DNA of 64,000 bases. It comes from Methylobacterium sp. B4 (lineage in GTDB: Bacteria; Pseudomonadota; Alphaproteobacteria; Rhizobiales; Beijerinckiaceae). Positions 1 to 8,500 of this stretch are shown here, in pieces. Positions within the stretch are counted from its first letter, which is position 1. Each line of letters opens with the position of its first letter. The stretch is from NCBI RefSeq assembly GCF_003201865.1, contig NZ_QJJJ01000005.1, positions 124,001 through 188,000 of the forward strand. Reading direction: 5' to 3'. Below the pieces are notes generated by a model. That model was not told the origin of the DNA. It saw only the letters and a program-made list of their open reading frames with translations, and made no database searches. Both the position numbers and the translations under genes were made by a program.

Positions 1-600
1 GAGGAGGTCGAGACGATCCTGCGCCGCCTGCCGGACGTGAAGCGACCCAAGATCCTGATCCTCAACAAGATCGACCTCATCGCCCGCGAGCGTCTGCTCG
101 AACTCGTGGCCAAGCTCAACGCCGCGGTGTCCTTCGAGGATACCTTCCTGATCTCGGCACTGAAGGGCGATGGCATCGCCGACCTGCGCAAGGCGCTGGC
201 CCGGCGGATGCCGCCCGGCCCCTGGCTCTACCCGGAGGACCAGATCTCCGACGCGCCGCTGCGGATGCTCGCCGCCGAGATCACCCGGGAGAAGATCTAC
301 GACCGGCTGCACGAGGAGCTGCCCTACCGCTCCACCGTCGAGACCGATCAGTGGCAGGTGCGGCCCGACGGCTCCGTGCGCATCGAGCAGACGATCTTCG
401 TGGAGCGCGAGAGCCAACGCTCGATCGTGCTGGGCAAGGGCGGCCAGACCATCAAGGCCATCGGCCATGCGGCCCGCATCGAAATCGCTGAAGCCGCCGA
501 GTCCAAGGTGCACCTGTTCCTGCACGTGAAGGTGCGCGAGAACTGGGCCGACGATCCCGCCCGCTACCGCGAGATGGGCCTCGAATTCCCGACGGGCTGA
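1..600 (+). CDS. era: GTPase Era, C-terminal part (5' end outside window)
   Basis: Era binds GTP and the 3' end of 16S rRNA during 30S subunit maturation. The reading frame is open from base 1, so this is the last 199 residues of a protein that is normally about 300 long; the G1-G3 motifs lie upstream of the window. Visible are the G4 motif NKID (fragment residues 22-25), a G5-type SALKG (52-56), and a C-terminal KH domain with the GKGG loop at 145-148. The KH loop separates Era from other TRAFAC GTPases such as Der. Nothing looks damaged. Confidence 0.95.
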   Translation, partial: EEVETILRRLPDVKRPKILILNKIDLIARERLLELVAKLNAAVSFEDTFLISALKGDGIADLRKALARRMPPGPWLYPEDQISDAPLRMLAAEITREKIYDRLHEELPYRSTVETDQWQVRPDGSVRIEQTIFVERESQRSIVLGKGGQTIKAIGHAARIEIAEAAESKVHLFLHVKVRENWADDPARYREMGLEFPTG

Positions 601-628
601 CCTCTCTTTCTCGCCATCCCATCCCCGA

Positions 629-739
629 CCTCATCCTGAGGTGCCGACGCGAAGCGGCGGCCTCGAAGAATCCTCCAGAGCCCGCGCGGTTGCTGGAACA
701 CCCTTCGAGGCCCGCTCACGCGGGCACCTCAGGATGAGG
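629..739. repeat. Long imperfect inverted repeat (palindromic intergenic element)
   Basis: Arms 629-645 and 723-739 are exact reverse complements over 17 bases (first arm CCTCATCCTGAGGTGCC). Inside them further complementary segments (around 655-675 and 690-712, rich in CCTCGAAG and CTTCGAGG) would extend a cruciform or RNA hairpin. It fills most of the gap between era and the next gene. The layout resembles the mobile palindromic elements scattered between genes in Methylobacterium and Bradyrhizobium; that family link is from memory. It could also act as a strong terminator for era. Confidence 0.8.
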
Positions 740-794
740 ATCAGGATGGGATGAACCCCTTGCGGCGACGGCCACAGCCTGAACACCTAGCCCC

Positions 795-1721
795 ATGCCC
801 CACACCGTTCCCGATCTGCGGGCCATCCTCTACGGCCTTCCGCCGGCCGATCTCGCCGCCGTGCCCGAGGGCGCCGCCCAGGTCTCGCCGCTGATCCCCG
901 GCTCGGCGCGGCTGGAGGATGCGGCGGAGGCGAGCCTGGAGGCCGCCGTGCTGCTGGCGCCGCCGGGCACGATGGAGCGGCGCTACGCCCTGGCCCTGGC
1001 GATCCGCGCCCTGCGGCCCGGGGCTCGGCTCGTGGCCCTGGCCCCGAAGGACAAGGGCGGCTCGCGGCTCGCCAAGGAATTGCGCGGCTTCGGTCTCGCG
1101 GTGAGTGACGAGGCGCGCCGCCACCACCGCATCTGCACGGCCACGCGGCCCGAAGCGCCCGAAGGCATCGAGCCCGCGATTTCGGGGGGCGCGCCGCGCC
1201 ACATCGACAACCTCGCCCTCTGCACCCAGCCCGGCATCTTCTCCTGGGACCGGCTCGATCCGGGCAGCGCCCTGCTGCTGCGCCACCTGCCGACCCTGTC
1301 GGGACGCGGGGCCGATCTCGGCTGCGGCCTCGGCATCCTGGCGCGCGCAGTGCTGAAATCCGAGAAGGTCGCGGCGCTGGCGCTCGTCGACATCGACCGC
1401 CGCGCCATCGAGATGGCCCGGCGCAATGTCGGCGAGGCGCGGGCCAGCTTCCACTGGGCCGACCTGCGCGGGTCGGAGCCGGCCCTGTCGGGCCTCGACT
1501 TCGTCGTCACCAACCCGCCCTTCCACGACGGCGGCGCGGAGGATCAGTCCCTGGGCCGCACCTTCATCGCCCGCGCGGCGGCCGCCCTGCGGCCGGGCGG
1601 GACGCTGCACCTCGTGGCCAACGCCCACCTTCCCTACGAGGCGCCCCTGCGCGCGGCCTTCCGCACCGTCACGCCGACCGTCACGGAAGGGGGCTACAAG
1701 TTGTTCGAGGCGCGCAAGTGA
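795..1721 (+). CDS. Class I SAM-dependent methyltransferase, RsmC/RlmG-like
   Basis: A 308-residue protein with the two-part layout of RsmC/RlmG rRNA guanine-N2 methyltransferases: a divergent N-terminal half and a catalytic C-terminal MTS domain. SAM-binding motif I is DLGCGLG near residue 174, and the catalytic NPPF motif is near residue 240 followed by HDGG, as expected for base N-methylation. The stop overlaps the GTG start of the rsuA-like gene by four bases, so the two are probably translated together and both modify rRNA. The exact target base cannot be read from the sequence. Confidence 0.85.
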   Translation: MPHTVPDLRAILYGLPPADLAAVPEGAAQVSPLIPGSARLEDAAEASLEAAVLLAPPGTMERRYALALAIRALRPGARLVALAPKDKGGSRLAKELRGFGLAVSDEARRHHRICTATRPEAPEGIEPAISGGAPRHIDNLALCTQPGIFSWDRLDPGSALLLRHLPTLSGRGADLGCGLGILARAVLKSEKVAALALVDIDRRAIEMARRNVGEARASFHWADLRGSEPALSGLDFVVTNPPFHDGGAEDQSLGRTFIARAAAALRPGGTLHLVANAHLPYEAPLRAAFRTVTPTVTEGGYKLFEARK

Positions 1722-2449
1722 AGGCGCTCCGTCTCGACAGGCTCCTGGCCAATCTCGGCTACGGCTCGCGCCGCGAGGTCGAGGGGCTGGCCCGGGCCGG
1801 CCTCGTGCGCCTCGATGGGCAGAGCCTGCGTGACGCCTCGCAGCGTGTCCCCCTCGACCCCGACCTGCCGGAGCGGATGACGGTGCAGGGAGAGGCGCTC
1901 GACCCGCTGCCGGGCGTCTGCCTGATGCTGCACAAGCCGCTCGGCGTGACCTGCTCCCACAAGGAGGCAGGGCCGCTGGTCTACGGGCTGCTGCCCGAGC
2001 GCTGGCGGCGGCGCGATCCGGCGCTCTCGACCGTCGGGCGCCTCGACAAGGAGACCTCGGGCCTCCTGCTCATGACCGACGACGGTGCTCTGCTGCACCG
2101 GATCATTTCGCCGAAGGCCAAGGTGTCCAAGCGCTACCGGGTGAGCCTGGCCCGCCCGCTCCAGGGCGACGAGGCGGCGATCCTAGCCTCCGGCGAGTTG
2201 ATGCTGGAGGGCGAGGACAGGCCGCTCCTGCCCGTCGGGATGGAGACCGAGGATGCGACCCACTGCACCGTGATGCTGCACGAGGGCCGCTACCATCAGG
2301 TTCGGCGCATGTTCGCGGCGCTCGGCAACCACGTCGATGCGCTCCATCGCGACCGCGTCGGCGGCCTTGCCCTGCCGACGGATCTGGAGGCGGGCGGCTA
2401 TCGGGTGCTCGGGCCCGGCGAGATCGCGAGCCTGTTCGCCGCCGGTTGA
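1718..2449 (+). CDS. rsuA: rRNA pseudouridine synthase, RsuA family
   Basis: Isomerises a uridine to pseudouridine in small-subunit rRNA (position 516 in E. coli for RsuA). The 243-residue protein has an N-terminal S4 RNA-binding domain (about residues 4-60) followed by the catalytic domain with GRLDKETSGLL near residue 107; the Asp of GRLD is the catalytic residue of the family. A late YHQVRRMFAALG segment is also typical. The GTG start lies inside the stop of the upstream methyltransferase gene. RluE/RluF-like specificity is possible, but length and S4 domain fit RsuA. Confidence 0.88.
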   Translation: MKALRLDRLLANLGYGSRREVEGLARAGLVRLDGQSLRDASQRVPLDPDLPERMTVQGEALDPLPGVCLMLHKPLGVTCSHKEAGPLVYGLLPERWRRRDPALSTVGRLDKETSGLLLMTDDGALLHRIISPKAKVSKRYRVSLARPLQGDEAAILASGELMLEGEDRPLLPVGMETEDATHCTVMLHEGRYHQVRRMFAALGNHVDALHRDRVGGLALPTDLEAGGYRVLGPGEIASLFAAG

Positions 2450-3037
2450 TCAGGGCGCGCGGCACTCCATGGCCGCCGTCGCCTCGACCACGCTGAGGGC
2501 TCGGCGCCGAACCTCCAGGGAGACTTTTGGACTGTCGGCGACGGCCGCCGCCTCGCGTCTCAGGGCCGCGTCGCAGGCGCAGGAGTTGAAACCGCTGCTC
2601 TCGTAACAGGCATCGTGGCGCATGCAGGCCGCGTCGAGGGCGTCGATCGCGGGCAGCCCCTCCCCTCGCTGGCCCTTCCCGCAATAATTCCCGTGGAACA
2701 GATCCCGGCCGGCGAGGACCTTGCCGAGATCGCCGCGCGGCGGTGCCGGCGCCTCGGCTTGCCCGCCCGGGTTGAGATCGTTGGCGGGGCCTCCCGCTCT
2801 CGACCCCGACCCGCGCAGGGCCTTCGGAATGCCGGAGCTTCCCCCGGGCTCGTTCAGGGCCTCGCCCGCACGGGTATTCGGCTCGGACAAGTCCGGCATA
2901 GGGGGCGGCGGCCCCGGACGCGGCTCATCCGCCTCCATCGTCGCGGCCGGCGGCTCCTCTTCGGCACTCTGCGCCGACAGAGCCTGCGGATGGGCCAGAA
3001 AGATCAACCCGAGCAGCAAGGCGGGCAAGGGTTTCAT
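2450..3037 (-). CDS. Secreted phospholipase A2-like protein
   Basis: A 195-residue protein starting with a signal peptide (about residues 1-23, ending ALSAQS). A Pro/Glu-rich linker follows, then a Cys-rich region: YCGKG at about 118-122, then DAACMRHDAC at 135-144 with Tyr directly after. This reproduces the Ca-binding YCG.G loop and the CxxHDxCY active site of phospholipase A2, in which the His-Asp pair is catalytic. The ATG at 3037 is preceded by an AGGGGG ribosome site, which favours it over the longer reading. Target lipid and export route are inferred. The gene converges on rsuA with no gap. Confidence 0.72.
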   Translation of the reverse strand: MKPLPALLLGLIFLAHPQALSAQSAEEEPPAATMEADEPRPGPPPPMPDLSEPNTRAGEALNEPGGSSGIPKALRGSGSRAGGPANDLNPGGQAEAPAPPRGDLGKVLAGRDLFHGNYCGKGQRGEGLPAIDALDAACMRHDACYESSGFNSCACDAALRREAAAVADSPKVSLEVRRRALSVVEATAAMECRAP

Positions 3038-3222
3038 CGTGTCCCCCCTGAAATGCGGACCGATCAACCTTGAGCTTGGACTTTTCGTTCCCGAGGCTTC
3101 GCCCCTCGATGACGCCTCTGACTGCGGGCTTCACCGCAGCACGCATTTCGGATGCAACGGTTGAAGACCGGACGACGTTCTGGCCTTCGACCCGGATCGA
3201 CCGGGCGTTTTGGGAGCAGATC

Positions 3223-3468
3223 ATGCTGGTACGTTTTGGGCTGGGCGCCGCACTGACCGTAATGGCCGGGAGTGCCGCGTTCGCCGCTCCCATGTCGGAC
3301 GAGGACAAGGCCGTCCTCCAGCAGCAATGCGCCGGTGATTTCACGACCTTCTGCGCCGGCCTTCCGCCGGAGGACGGCCCGGAGACGCAGGCCTGCTTCC
3401 AGAAGAACATGTCGCAGCTGTCTCCCGGCTGCCAGAGCGCGATCAAGGCCTACAAGAAGAAGGGCTGA
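3223..3468 (+). CDS. Small periplasmic Cys-rich repeat protein
   Basis: Eighty-one residues. A signal peptide ends near AAFAAP, and the mature part has four Cys spaced as in Cys-rich (GLG1-type) repeat proteins common in Hyphomicrobiales: QQQCAGDFTTFC, then QACFQKN and GCQSAIKAYKKK. The ATG at 3223 is chosen because it begins the signal peptide and follows GGGAGCAGATC; the frame is open further upstream, but that part looks non-coding. The function of the family is unknown. Disulphide bonding in the periplasm is inferred. Confidence 0.75.
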   Translation: MLVRFGLGAALTVMAGSAAFAAPMSDEDKAVLQQQCAGDFTTFCAGLPPEDGPETQACFQKNMSQLSPGCQSAIKAYKKKG

Positions 3469-3587
3469 CCGCCGGAGCGAAAGGCGGCTTCCGGCCCGCC
3501 CGAGCGATGGTCGGCGGGATCCGGTTCCTGCCGACCGAGCCTGCTGGACCCTTGGTTCCCTGGGCTCGCCGCGCCGCCGATCGCCCG

Positions 3588-4220
3588 CTACGAGCGGGCC
3601 GCGCGGCGGCGGGCTCCGACGGCCAGCAGGCGGTCGAGGGCCACCATCGCCCAGCCGACCGCGAGGAAGGCCACCGCAATCGGGCCGGCATAGGCCGCGA
3701 CCGGTCCCCAGCCGATCCTGCCCACGTCGAGGAACGGGTAGGGATAGCGCGCGTCGTAGGCGCCCCGGATCAGGGTGTAGCCGAGATAGGCGAGCGGGTA
3801 GGCGGCGAAGAGCAGCGGGTCGCGCGGCGAGAGGCGGCCCTTCGGCACCAGGGCGAGCCAGAACAGCGGTACCAGCACCGGCAGGGCCTGATGCAGGAGG
3901 ATGTCGCCGACGAGGTCGCCGCCGCGCAGTTCCCGCACCCGGTAGAGGAGCAGCCGCTGGACGAGGCCGACCAGCAGCGTCGCCAGGGCCGCTCCGGCGA
4001 CGAGCCGGGGGCGGGCCAGCGCCGGCAGGCCCAGCGCGATCCCGCCGAACAGGATTGCGACGGCGATCCCGGTCAGATTCGTGAAGTAGGCGACCATGAT
4101 CCAGGCCGCGAGCGGTGCCGAACCGGTGCGGCCGAACACGGCGGTGAAGCCGGCACCGACGCCGATGGCGGCGCAGAGCGCGATCAGGGCGGCGGCGAGG
4201 CGGACGAATCGAGCGTTCAT
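3588..4220 (-). CDS. Pr6Pr family integral membrane protein
   Basis: A 210-residue membrane protein with about six hydrophobic segments. The order matches the Pr6Pr family (bacterial relatives of FAR-17a/AIG1): an N-terminal helix, the AYFTNLTGI loop, then a helix carrying LLHQALPVLVPLFW, and near the end YPYPFLDV before the last helix. The family is uncharacterised; a role as a membrane hydrolase has been suggested for eukaryotic relatives only. ATG 4220 is chosen because it directly precedes the first membrane helix; an in-frame ATG at 4277 would add 19 charged residues. Confidence 0.8.
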   Translation of the reverse strand: MNARFVRLAAALIALCAAIGVGAGFTAVFGRTGSAPLAAWIMVAYFTNLTGIAVAILFGGIALGLPALARPRLVAGAALATLLVGLVQRLLLYRVRELRGGDLVGDILLHQALPVLVPLFWLALVPKGRLSPRDPLLFAAYPLAYLGYTLIRGAYDARYPYPFLDVGRIGWGPVAAYAGPIAVAFLAVGWAMVALDRLLAVGARRRAARS

Positions 4221-4324
4221 CGCGAAGGGGCAGATTTCGGCAGCGGAGCGCTTCGTTTGGCGCGAAATCGCGACCATGGCGTGACGCGCCTTGACAGGCG
4301 TCGGCCCGTGCCGGAGGCCGGGCC

Positions 4325-5116
4325 GTGCTGCTCGACCTCCTTCATCTTCTGACCACGCCCGCACCGCGCGCCCAGCGCCGGCTCGGCTACCTGCGCGACA
4401 GCATCTGGCTGCTGTCGCGGGCACGCCGCTGCCGAGCCGCCTGGGCGCCGCATCTCGAAGCGAGCCGGGCGACCATGCGCGCGGCCATCGCGGCGACGGC
4501 AGTGCGCGACACCGCCGTGGTTCTGGGCTCTGGCAATCTCGACGATGTGCCCCTCGATTGTCTCGCGAAAGCCTTCCGGCGGGTGGTGCTGGTCGATGCC
4601 GTACATCTGCGGCCCGCCCTGCGCCGGATGCGGATCTACGCCAATGTCGAGCCGCTGACGGCGGATCTGAGCGGCGCGATGGCCCTGCTGACGGGACGGG
4701 CGGCCGACCTCGACCCGCGGCTTCCACCCATCTGCGCCGCACCCGAGACCGGCCTCGTGATCTCGGCCAACCTCCTCTCGCAGTTGCCGATCCGGCCGGT
4801 CGCACGCCTCGAGGCGTCGCGGCGACCCATCGGTCGGTGGACGCGAGAGGACGGCGACGCCTTCGGCCGGCGGATCGTGGAGGGGCATCTGGCGGCGCTC
4901 GCCGGGCTCTCGGCCCGGATCTGCCTCGTGACCGACCTCGACGAGACCGAGGAGGACCGGCAAGGCCGGGTGCATGCGCAGCACGACCTGCTCTACGGCG
5001 TCCGGCTGCGAACGCCCGAGCGGACCTGGACCTGGGAACTCGCGCCCTTCGGCGAAACCGCCCGCCAGCGCCGCCTGATCCACTGCGTCGCCGGGTTTTC
5101 GCACTGGCGGCCGTGA
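4325..5116 (+). CDS. Hypothetical protein with a Rossmann-like (methyltransferase-type) core
   Basis: A 263-residue protein with a GTG start; I do not recognise a named family. After a basic N-terminal helix region, residues around 62-95 read VVLGSGNLDDVP, then VVLVDAVHL. That is strand-loop-helix-strand with a terminal Asp, as in SAM- or nucleotide-binding folds, although the loop is not the usual GxGxG. VISANLLSQLP at about 140 resembles motif IV of methyltransferases. There are no membrane helices. It stands alone, divergent from the Pr6Pr gene. Function unknown. Confidence 0.7.
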   Translation: MLLDLLHLLTTPAPRAQRRLGYLRDSIWLLSRARRCRAAWAPHLEASRATMRAAIAATAVRDTAVVLGSGNLDDVPLDCLAKAFRRVVLVDAVHLRPALRRMRIYANVEPLTADLSGAMALLTGRAADLDPRLPPICAAPETGLVISANLLSQLPIRPVARLEASRRPIGRWTREDGDAFGRRIVEGHLAALAGLSARICLVTDLDETEEDRQGRVHAQHDLLYGVRLRTPERTWTWELAPFGETARQRRLIHCVAGFSHWRP

Positions 5117-5312
5117 GGCGGTCGCCGTTTCAGGCGAGGCCTTCGGGGAAGCAAGTCTCAGCGGAAAATAAGGAAAAGAATGCAAGAGCCAGGCTGTCCG
5201 ACAGGACGGGAAGTTTTATCTGACGTCATCACGCCGATCATCACCGTATTACGGGATGATTGTGAATGACGTTCAGTAAAAGCAGAAAACAAATCCGGGA
5301 GATTTTTGCACG

Positions 5313-5612
5313 ATGCGCCGCCACTTCGCCCCGCTTCTCGTCGCACTCCTGCTGCCGGGGGCCGCGCAGGCCCTGTCGATGACGGATACGCTGGAGGCGT
5401 GGCGGCAGAGTTCGGCCATGGACCGGCTGCAGCTGGCGAGCCGCTTCGGCAAGTCCTTCGTCTTGGTCAACGAGAGCTTCACCGCGGGCTACTTCGTCAA
5501 ATGCATCGATGAGGTGGCGGGCTACCCGAACGCGCAGAAGGCCAAGATCGAGGATGCGGTCCGCGAATGCGTCGCCTCGCAGCTGCGCGCGAGCGGGCAA
5601 TCGGCGGAATAG
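5313..5612 (+). CDS. Small secreted hypothetical protein
   Basis: Ninety-nine residues. A signal peptide (about 1-21, LLLPGAAQALS) is followed by a short helical domain with two Cys (VKCID and VRECVAS) about 24 residues apart, which could pair in the periplasm. No family is recognised. The preceding 200 bases are markedly AT-rich for this genome and probably hold its promoter, including a perfect TGACGTCA palindrome near 5221. It converges on udgX, whose stop is 12 bases away. Confidence 0.65.
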   Translation: MRRHFAPLLVALLLPGAAQALSMTDTLEAWRQSSAMDRLQLASRFGKSFVLVNESFTAGYFVKCIDEVAGYPNAQKAKIEDAVRECVASQLRASGQSAE

Positions 5613-5624
5613 GATCTCGCCGCC

Positions 5625-7199
5625 TCACGCCGCCAGGGCGTTCGCCCGCCGCAGATCCTCGACGAAGGCTTGGTAGGCCATCGCCTTGGCCTCCTCGTCG
5701 GGAAGGCGCAGCAGGTAGGAGGGGTGGACCGTGATGAAGCCCTCGAAGCCCTTGTGAAAATCGGCCGGGCCGCGGGCGCGTGTGATCGGGATCTGCTTGC
5801 CCGTGAGCGCCAGAACCGCGGTCGCGCCGAGGGCCACCACGAGCTTCGGGCCGACGAAATCGAGTTCCCGGTCGAGCCACCAGCGGTAATGGCTCACCTC
5901 GCCCGCCGTCGGCTTCTCGTGGATGCGGCGCTTGCCGCGAAGCGTGAACTTGAAATGCTTGACCGCATTCGTGAGGTAGGCCTCGCGCCGGTCGATGCCC
6001 GCCTCTTCCAGCGCCCGGGAGAGCAACTGTCCCGCCGGACCGACGAAGGGGCGGCCCTGCCGGTCCTCCTGATCGCCCGGCTGCTCGCCGACGAAGGCGA
6101 TGCGCGCGCCGACCGGCCCCTCGCCGAGCACCGCCTGGGTCGCCCCCGGCACCAGCGGCTCGGAGCGGGCGATGACCGCGTTCAGGGCTTCGAGCGAATC
6201 CGGCTCGTCCTGGGCCATCTTCGCCACGGCGCGGACGGGATCGCGCTTCACCGGCATGGTCGGCTCCTTCTCGATCATCGCCTGCGCGCGGGCGCTCGCG
6301 GCCCGCACCAGGGCGGGAATCGCCGCCGTCTCGGGCATGTTCCGCCAGTACTTGCGGGGCATCTCGGCGCGCATGGCGTCGAGGTTGAGCCGGGCCGGAT
6401 TGAAGGTGCTCTCGTAATAGTCGCGCCAGCCCGCCTCGAAGCCGTCGCCCTCGGGCACGTCCTCGCGCCGGCCCGGCGGGCCGAAGGTGAGCGCGCCGTT
6501 CCAATGCACCGACCCCTCCGGCGTGAGGATCGACCAGGTCAGCCCGCGGAAGCGATCCACGAAGAACGGCGCGGCCGCCCCCAGGATGTGATGGTCGGGC
6601 TCGAACCATGCCACGAAGCGCTCTGGCCCCTTGCCGGGCATCCGGCGGAAGCGCAGGAAGGCGTGCATCTTGTGCAGGTCGCGACCGATCGCCTTGCGCA
6701 TCCGGTGGAGGCGGTGGACGAGCGGGTCGCTGGCGACCTCCATCAGCGCGCGCTCGCCCTGCACGACGCGCCAGATGAGGGCGTAGAGCAGGCCGTAGCG
6801 CTCGGGATCGCGGTGGGGCACCACCATCGTGATCATCTCGGTCACCGCGCGGGGCAGCGCCAGCGGCGGGGCTTCCGCGAGAGCCGTATCGGTCCCGAAC
6901 AGGCTCGGGGCTTCCGTCTGCCAGACGACGGTTTCCGGAGGCGCGTTCGCGGCGATGAGACGGCGGGCCGCCGCGCGGAAGCCGGCGAGGTCCGCGCCGG
7001 GAGCGAGGCTGACGACGTGGATGCCACCACCGCCGAAATCCCCTCCCCCCTCGGCGGGAGAGGGTGGCCCCTGCGTCAGCAGGGGTCGGGAGCGGGGAGC
7101 GCCGGTTCCGGAGAGTGCGGAGCCGGCCCCTCTCCCGCCCGCTGGGCGGGCACCCTCCCCCGCGGAGGGGGGAGGGCCGAGGTGCGCGAGCGCCTTCAT
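5625..7199 (-). CDS. udgX: UdgX family uracil-DNA binding protein fused to DUF4130 domain
   Basis: A 524-residue two-domain protein. Residues about 60-310 match DUF4130 (the SAM-linked DNA metabolism domain), opening with VVSLAPGADLAGF. From about 364 on is a uracil-DNA glycosylase fold: GEQPGD at about 371-376, the UdgX signature loop KRRIH at 423-427, and HPSYLLR near 492. In characterised UdgX the His of KRRIH forms a covalent bond with the abasic site after uracil removal. The start overlaps the stop of the radical SAM gene by one base (TGATG). Residues about 9-53 are encoded by a palindromic repeat, and there is no other ATG/GTG/TTG start before the conserved N-terminus. Confidence 0.9.
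   Translation of the reverse strand: MKALAHLGPPPSAGEGARPAGGRGAGSALSGTGAPRSRPLLTQGPPSPAEGGGDFGGGGIHVVSLAPGADLAGFRAAARRLIAANAPPETVVWQTEAPSLFGTDTALAEAPPLALPRAVTEMITMVVPHRDPERYGLLYALIWRVVQGERALMEVASDPLVHRLHRMRKAIGRDLHKMHAFLRFRRMPGKGPERFVAWFEPDHHILGAAAPFFVDRFRGLTWSILTPEGSVHWNGALTFGPPGRREDVPEGDGFEAGWRDYYESTFNPARLNLDAMRAEMPRKYWRNMPETAAIPALVRAASARAQAMIEKEPTMPVKRDPVRAVAKMAQDEPDSLEALNAVIARSEPLVPGATQAVLGEGPVGARIAFVGEQPGDQEDRQGRPFVGPAGQLLSRALEEAGIDRREAYLTNAVKHFKFTLRGKRRIHEKPTAGEVSHYRWWLDRELDFVGPKLVVALGATAVLALTGKQIPITRARGPADFHKGFEGFITVHPSYLLRLPDEEAKAMAYQAFVEDLRRANALAA
7041..7176. repeat. Palindromic repeat inside the udgX reading frame
   Basis: Arms 7041-7066 and 7151-7176 are reverse complements at 24 of 26 positions (rich in CCCTCCCCC and GGGAGAGGG), with smaller hairpins between them, for example CCCCTG/CAGGGG at 7068-7085. 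This is the composition of the common alphaproteobacterial intergenic palindromes. Here it lies just after the udgX start codon and is read through without a stop, adding about 45 low-complexity Gly/Pro/Ala residues. Confidence 0.85.
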
Positions 7200-8410
7200 C
7201 AGAACAGACTCAACTGTTCCGCCGGCTCGGCGAGCTTCGCCCGCAGGTCGAGCCGGTCGGTCAGGGTAGTCGGCCGGAAATCCTCGGCGATCAGGAAGGG
7301 GCGCGCACGCTTGAGCCCGGAGGTCAGCCGGGCCACGTCGTCGAGGCGTAGGCGGCCGTGGCGGCGCGCCTTGACGATCGCATCGACCGCCCGCGCGCCC
7401 AACCCCGGCACCCGCAGCAGCATCTCCCGCTCGGCCCGGTTCACATCGACCGGGAAGCGGTGGCGGTTCTTCAGGGCCCAGGCGAGCTTGGGGTCGATGT
7501 CGAGGGAGAACATCCCGTCCTCGGCGGCCCCGGCCACGTCGTCGGGCGAGAACTCGTAGTACCGGATCAGCCAGTCGGCCTGATAAAGCCGATGCTCCCG
7601 GCGCAGGGGCGGCGCCTGCGGCGGCAGATTGGCGGAGGCGTCGGGGATCGGGCTGAAGGCGGAGTAGTAGACCCGCTTGAGGCCGTAGCTGCCGTAGAGC
7701 AGTGCAGACTTTCGGATCAGGGCCTCGTCGGTGGTGGCGTCCGCGCCCACGATCACCTGCGTCGATTGCCCCGCGGGCGAGAAGCGGCGGCGCTCCTCCT
7801 TGGCCTGGACGATGCGCTCGCCGATCTGGCCCATCGCGCTCTCGATGGCCGCGCCGTCCTTTTCCGGCGCGAGGCGGTTCAAACTCGCCTCGGTCGGCAG
7901 CTCGATGTTGATGGAGAGCCGGTCGGCGTAGAGACCCGCCTCCTCGATCAGCCAGGGGCTCGCCTCGGGAATCGACTTGAGATGGATGTAGCCGCGAAAG
8001 CCGTGCTCGCGCCGGAGCTTCTTAGCCACGCGGGTCAGCATCTCCATCGTGTAATCGGGCGAGCGGATGATGCCCGAGGAGAGGAACAATCCCTCGATGT
8101 AGTTGCGCTTGTAGAACTCGATTGTGAGCGTCACGACCTCTTCGACGGAGAAGCGCGCTCGGGCCACGTTCGAGGAGCGCCGGTTCACGCAATAGGCACA
8201 GTCGAACAGGCAGTAGTTGGTCAGCAGAATCTTCAGCAGCGAGACGCAGCGCCCGTCCGGCGTGTAGGCGTGGCAGATCCCCGCCCCCGTGGTCGAGCCG
8301 AGCCCGTCCGCCCCGGCCTTGCGCTTGGGCGCACCGGAGGACGCGCAGGAGGCGTCGTATTTGGCGGCATCCGCGAGGATGCGCAGCTTGCGCGCGAGCT
8401 TCTCGTCCAT
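7199..8410 (-). CDS. Putative DNA modification/repair radical SAM protein (UDG-linked)
   Basis: A 403-residue protein of the family found next to UdgX/DUF4130 genes (the rSAM_link_UDG type). The 4Fe-4S cluster motif CLFDCAYC (Cys 67, 71 and 74, spacing CX3CX2C) follows the conserved opening ILADAAKYDASCASSG. A helix-hairpin-helix segment, LLRVPGLGARAVDAI, lies near the C-terminus and suggests DNA contact. ATG 8410 is chosen because the conserved part starts there; the upstream extension is repeat-derived. Its stop overlaps the start of udgX, so the two are co-translated. The reaction catalysed is unknown. Confidence 0.88.
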   Translation of the reverse strand: MDEKLARKLRILADAAKYDASCASSGAPKRKAGADGLGSTTGAGICHAYTPDGRCVSLLKILLTNYCLFDCAYCVNRRSSNVARARFSVEEVVTLTIEFYKRNYIEGLFLSSGIIRSPDYTMEMLTRVAKKLRREHGFRGYIHLKSIPEASPWLIEEAGLYADRLSINIELPTEASLNRLAPEKDGAAIESAMGQIGERIVQAKEERRRFSPAGQSTQVIVGADATTDEALIRKSALLYGSYGLKRVYYSAFSPIPDASANLPPQAPPLRREHRLYQADWLIRYYEFSPDDVAGAAEDGMFSLDIDPKLAWALKNRHRFPVDVNRAEREMLLRVPGLGARAVDAIVKARRHGRLRLDDVARLTSGLKRARPFLIAEDFRPTTLTDRLDLRAKLAEPAEQLSLF

Positions 8411-8500
8411 CGAACGGAAGATGAACACACCCGCGCCGGGATCAATGCGGCGCGTTGGCTTGCGCACCGGAAAGCGATGGTCCGGATGGCGGCTCCCCGC

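Noticed and set aside
5670..7559. 629-codon plus-strand frame over udgX
   Set aside because: It is the complement of a conserved two-domain gene and has no recognisable domains.
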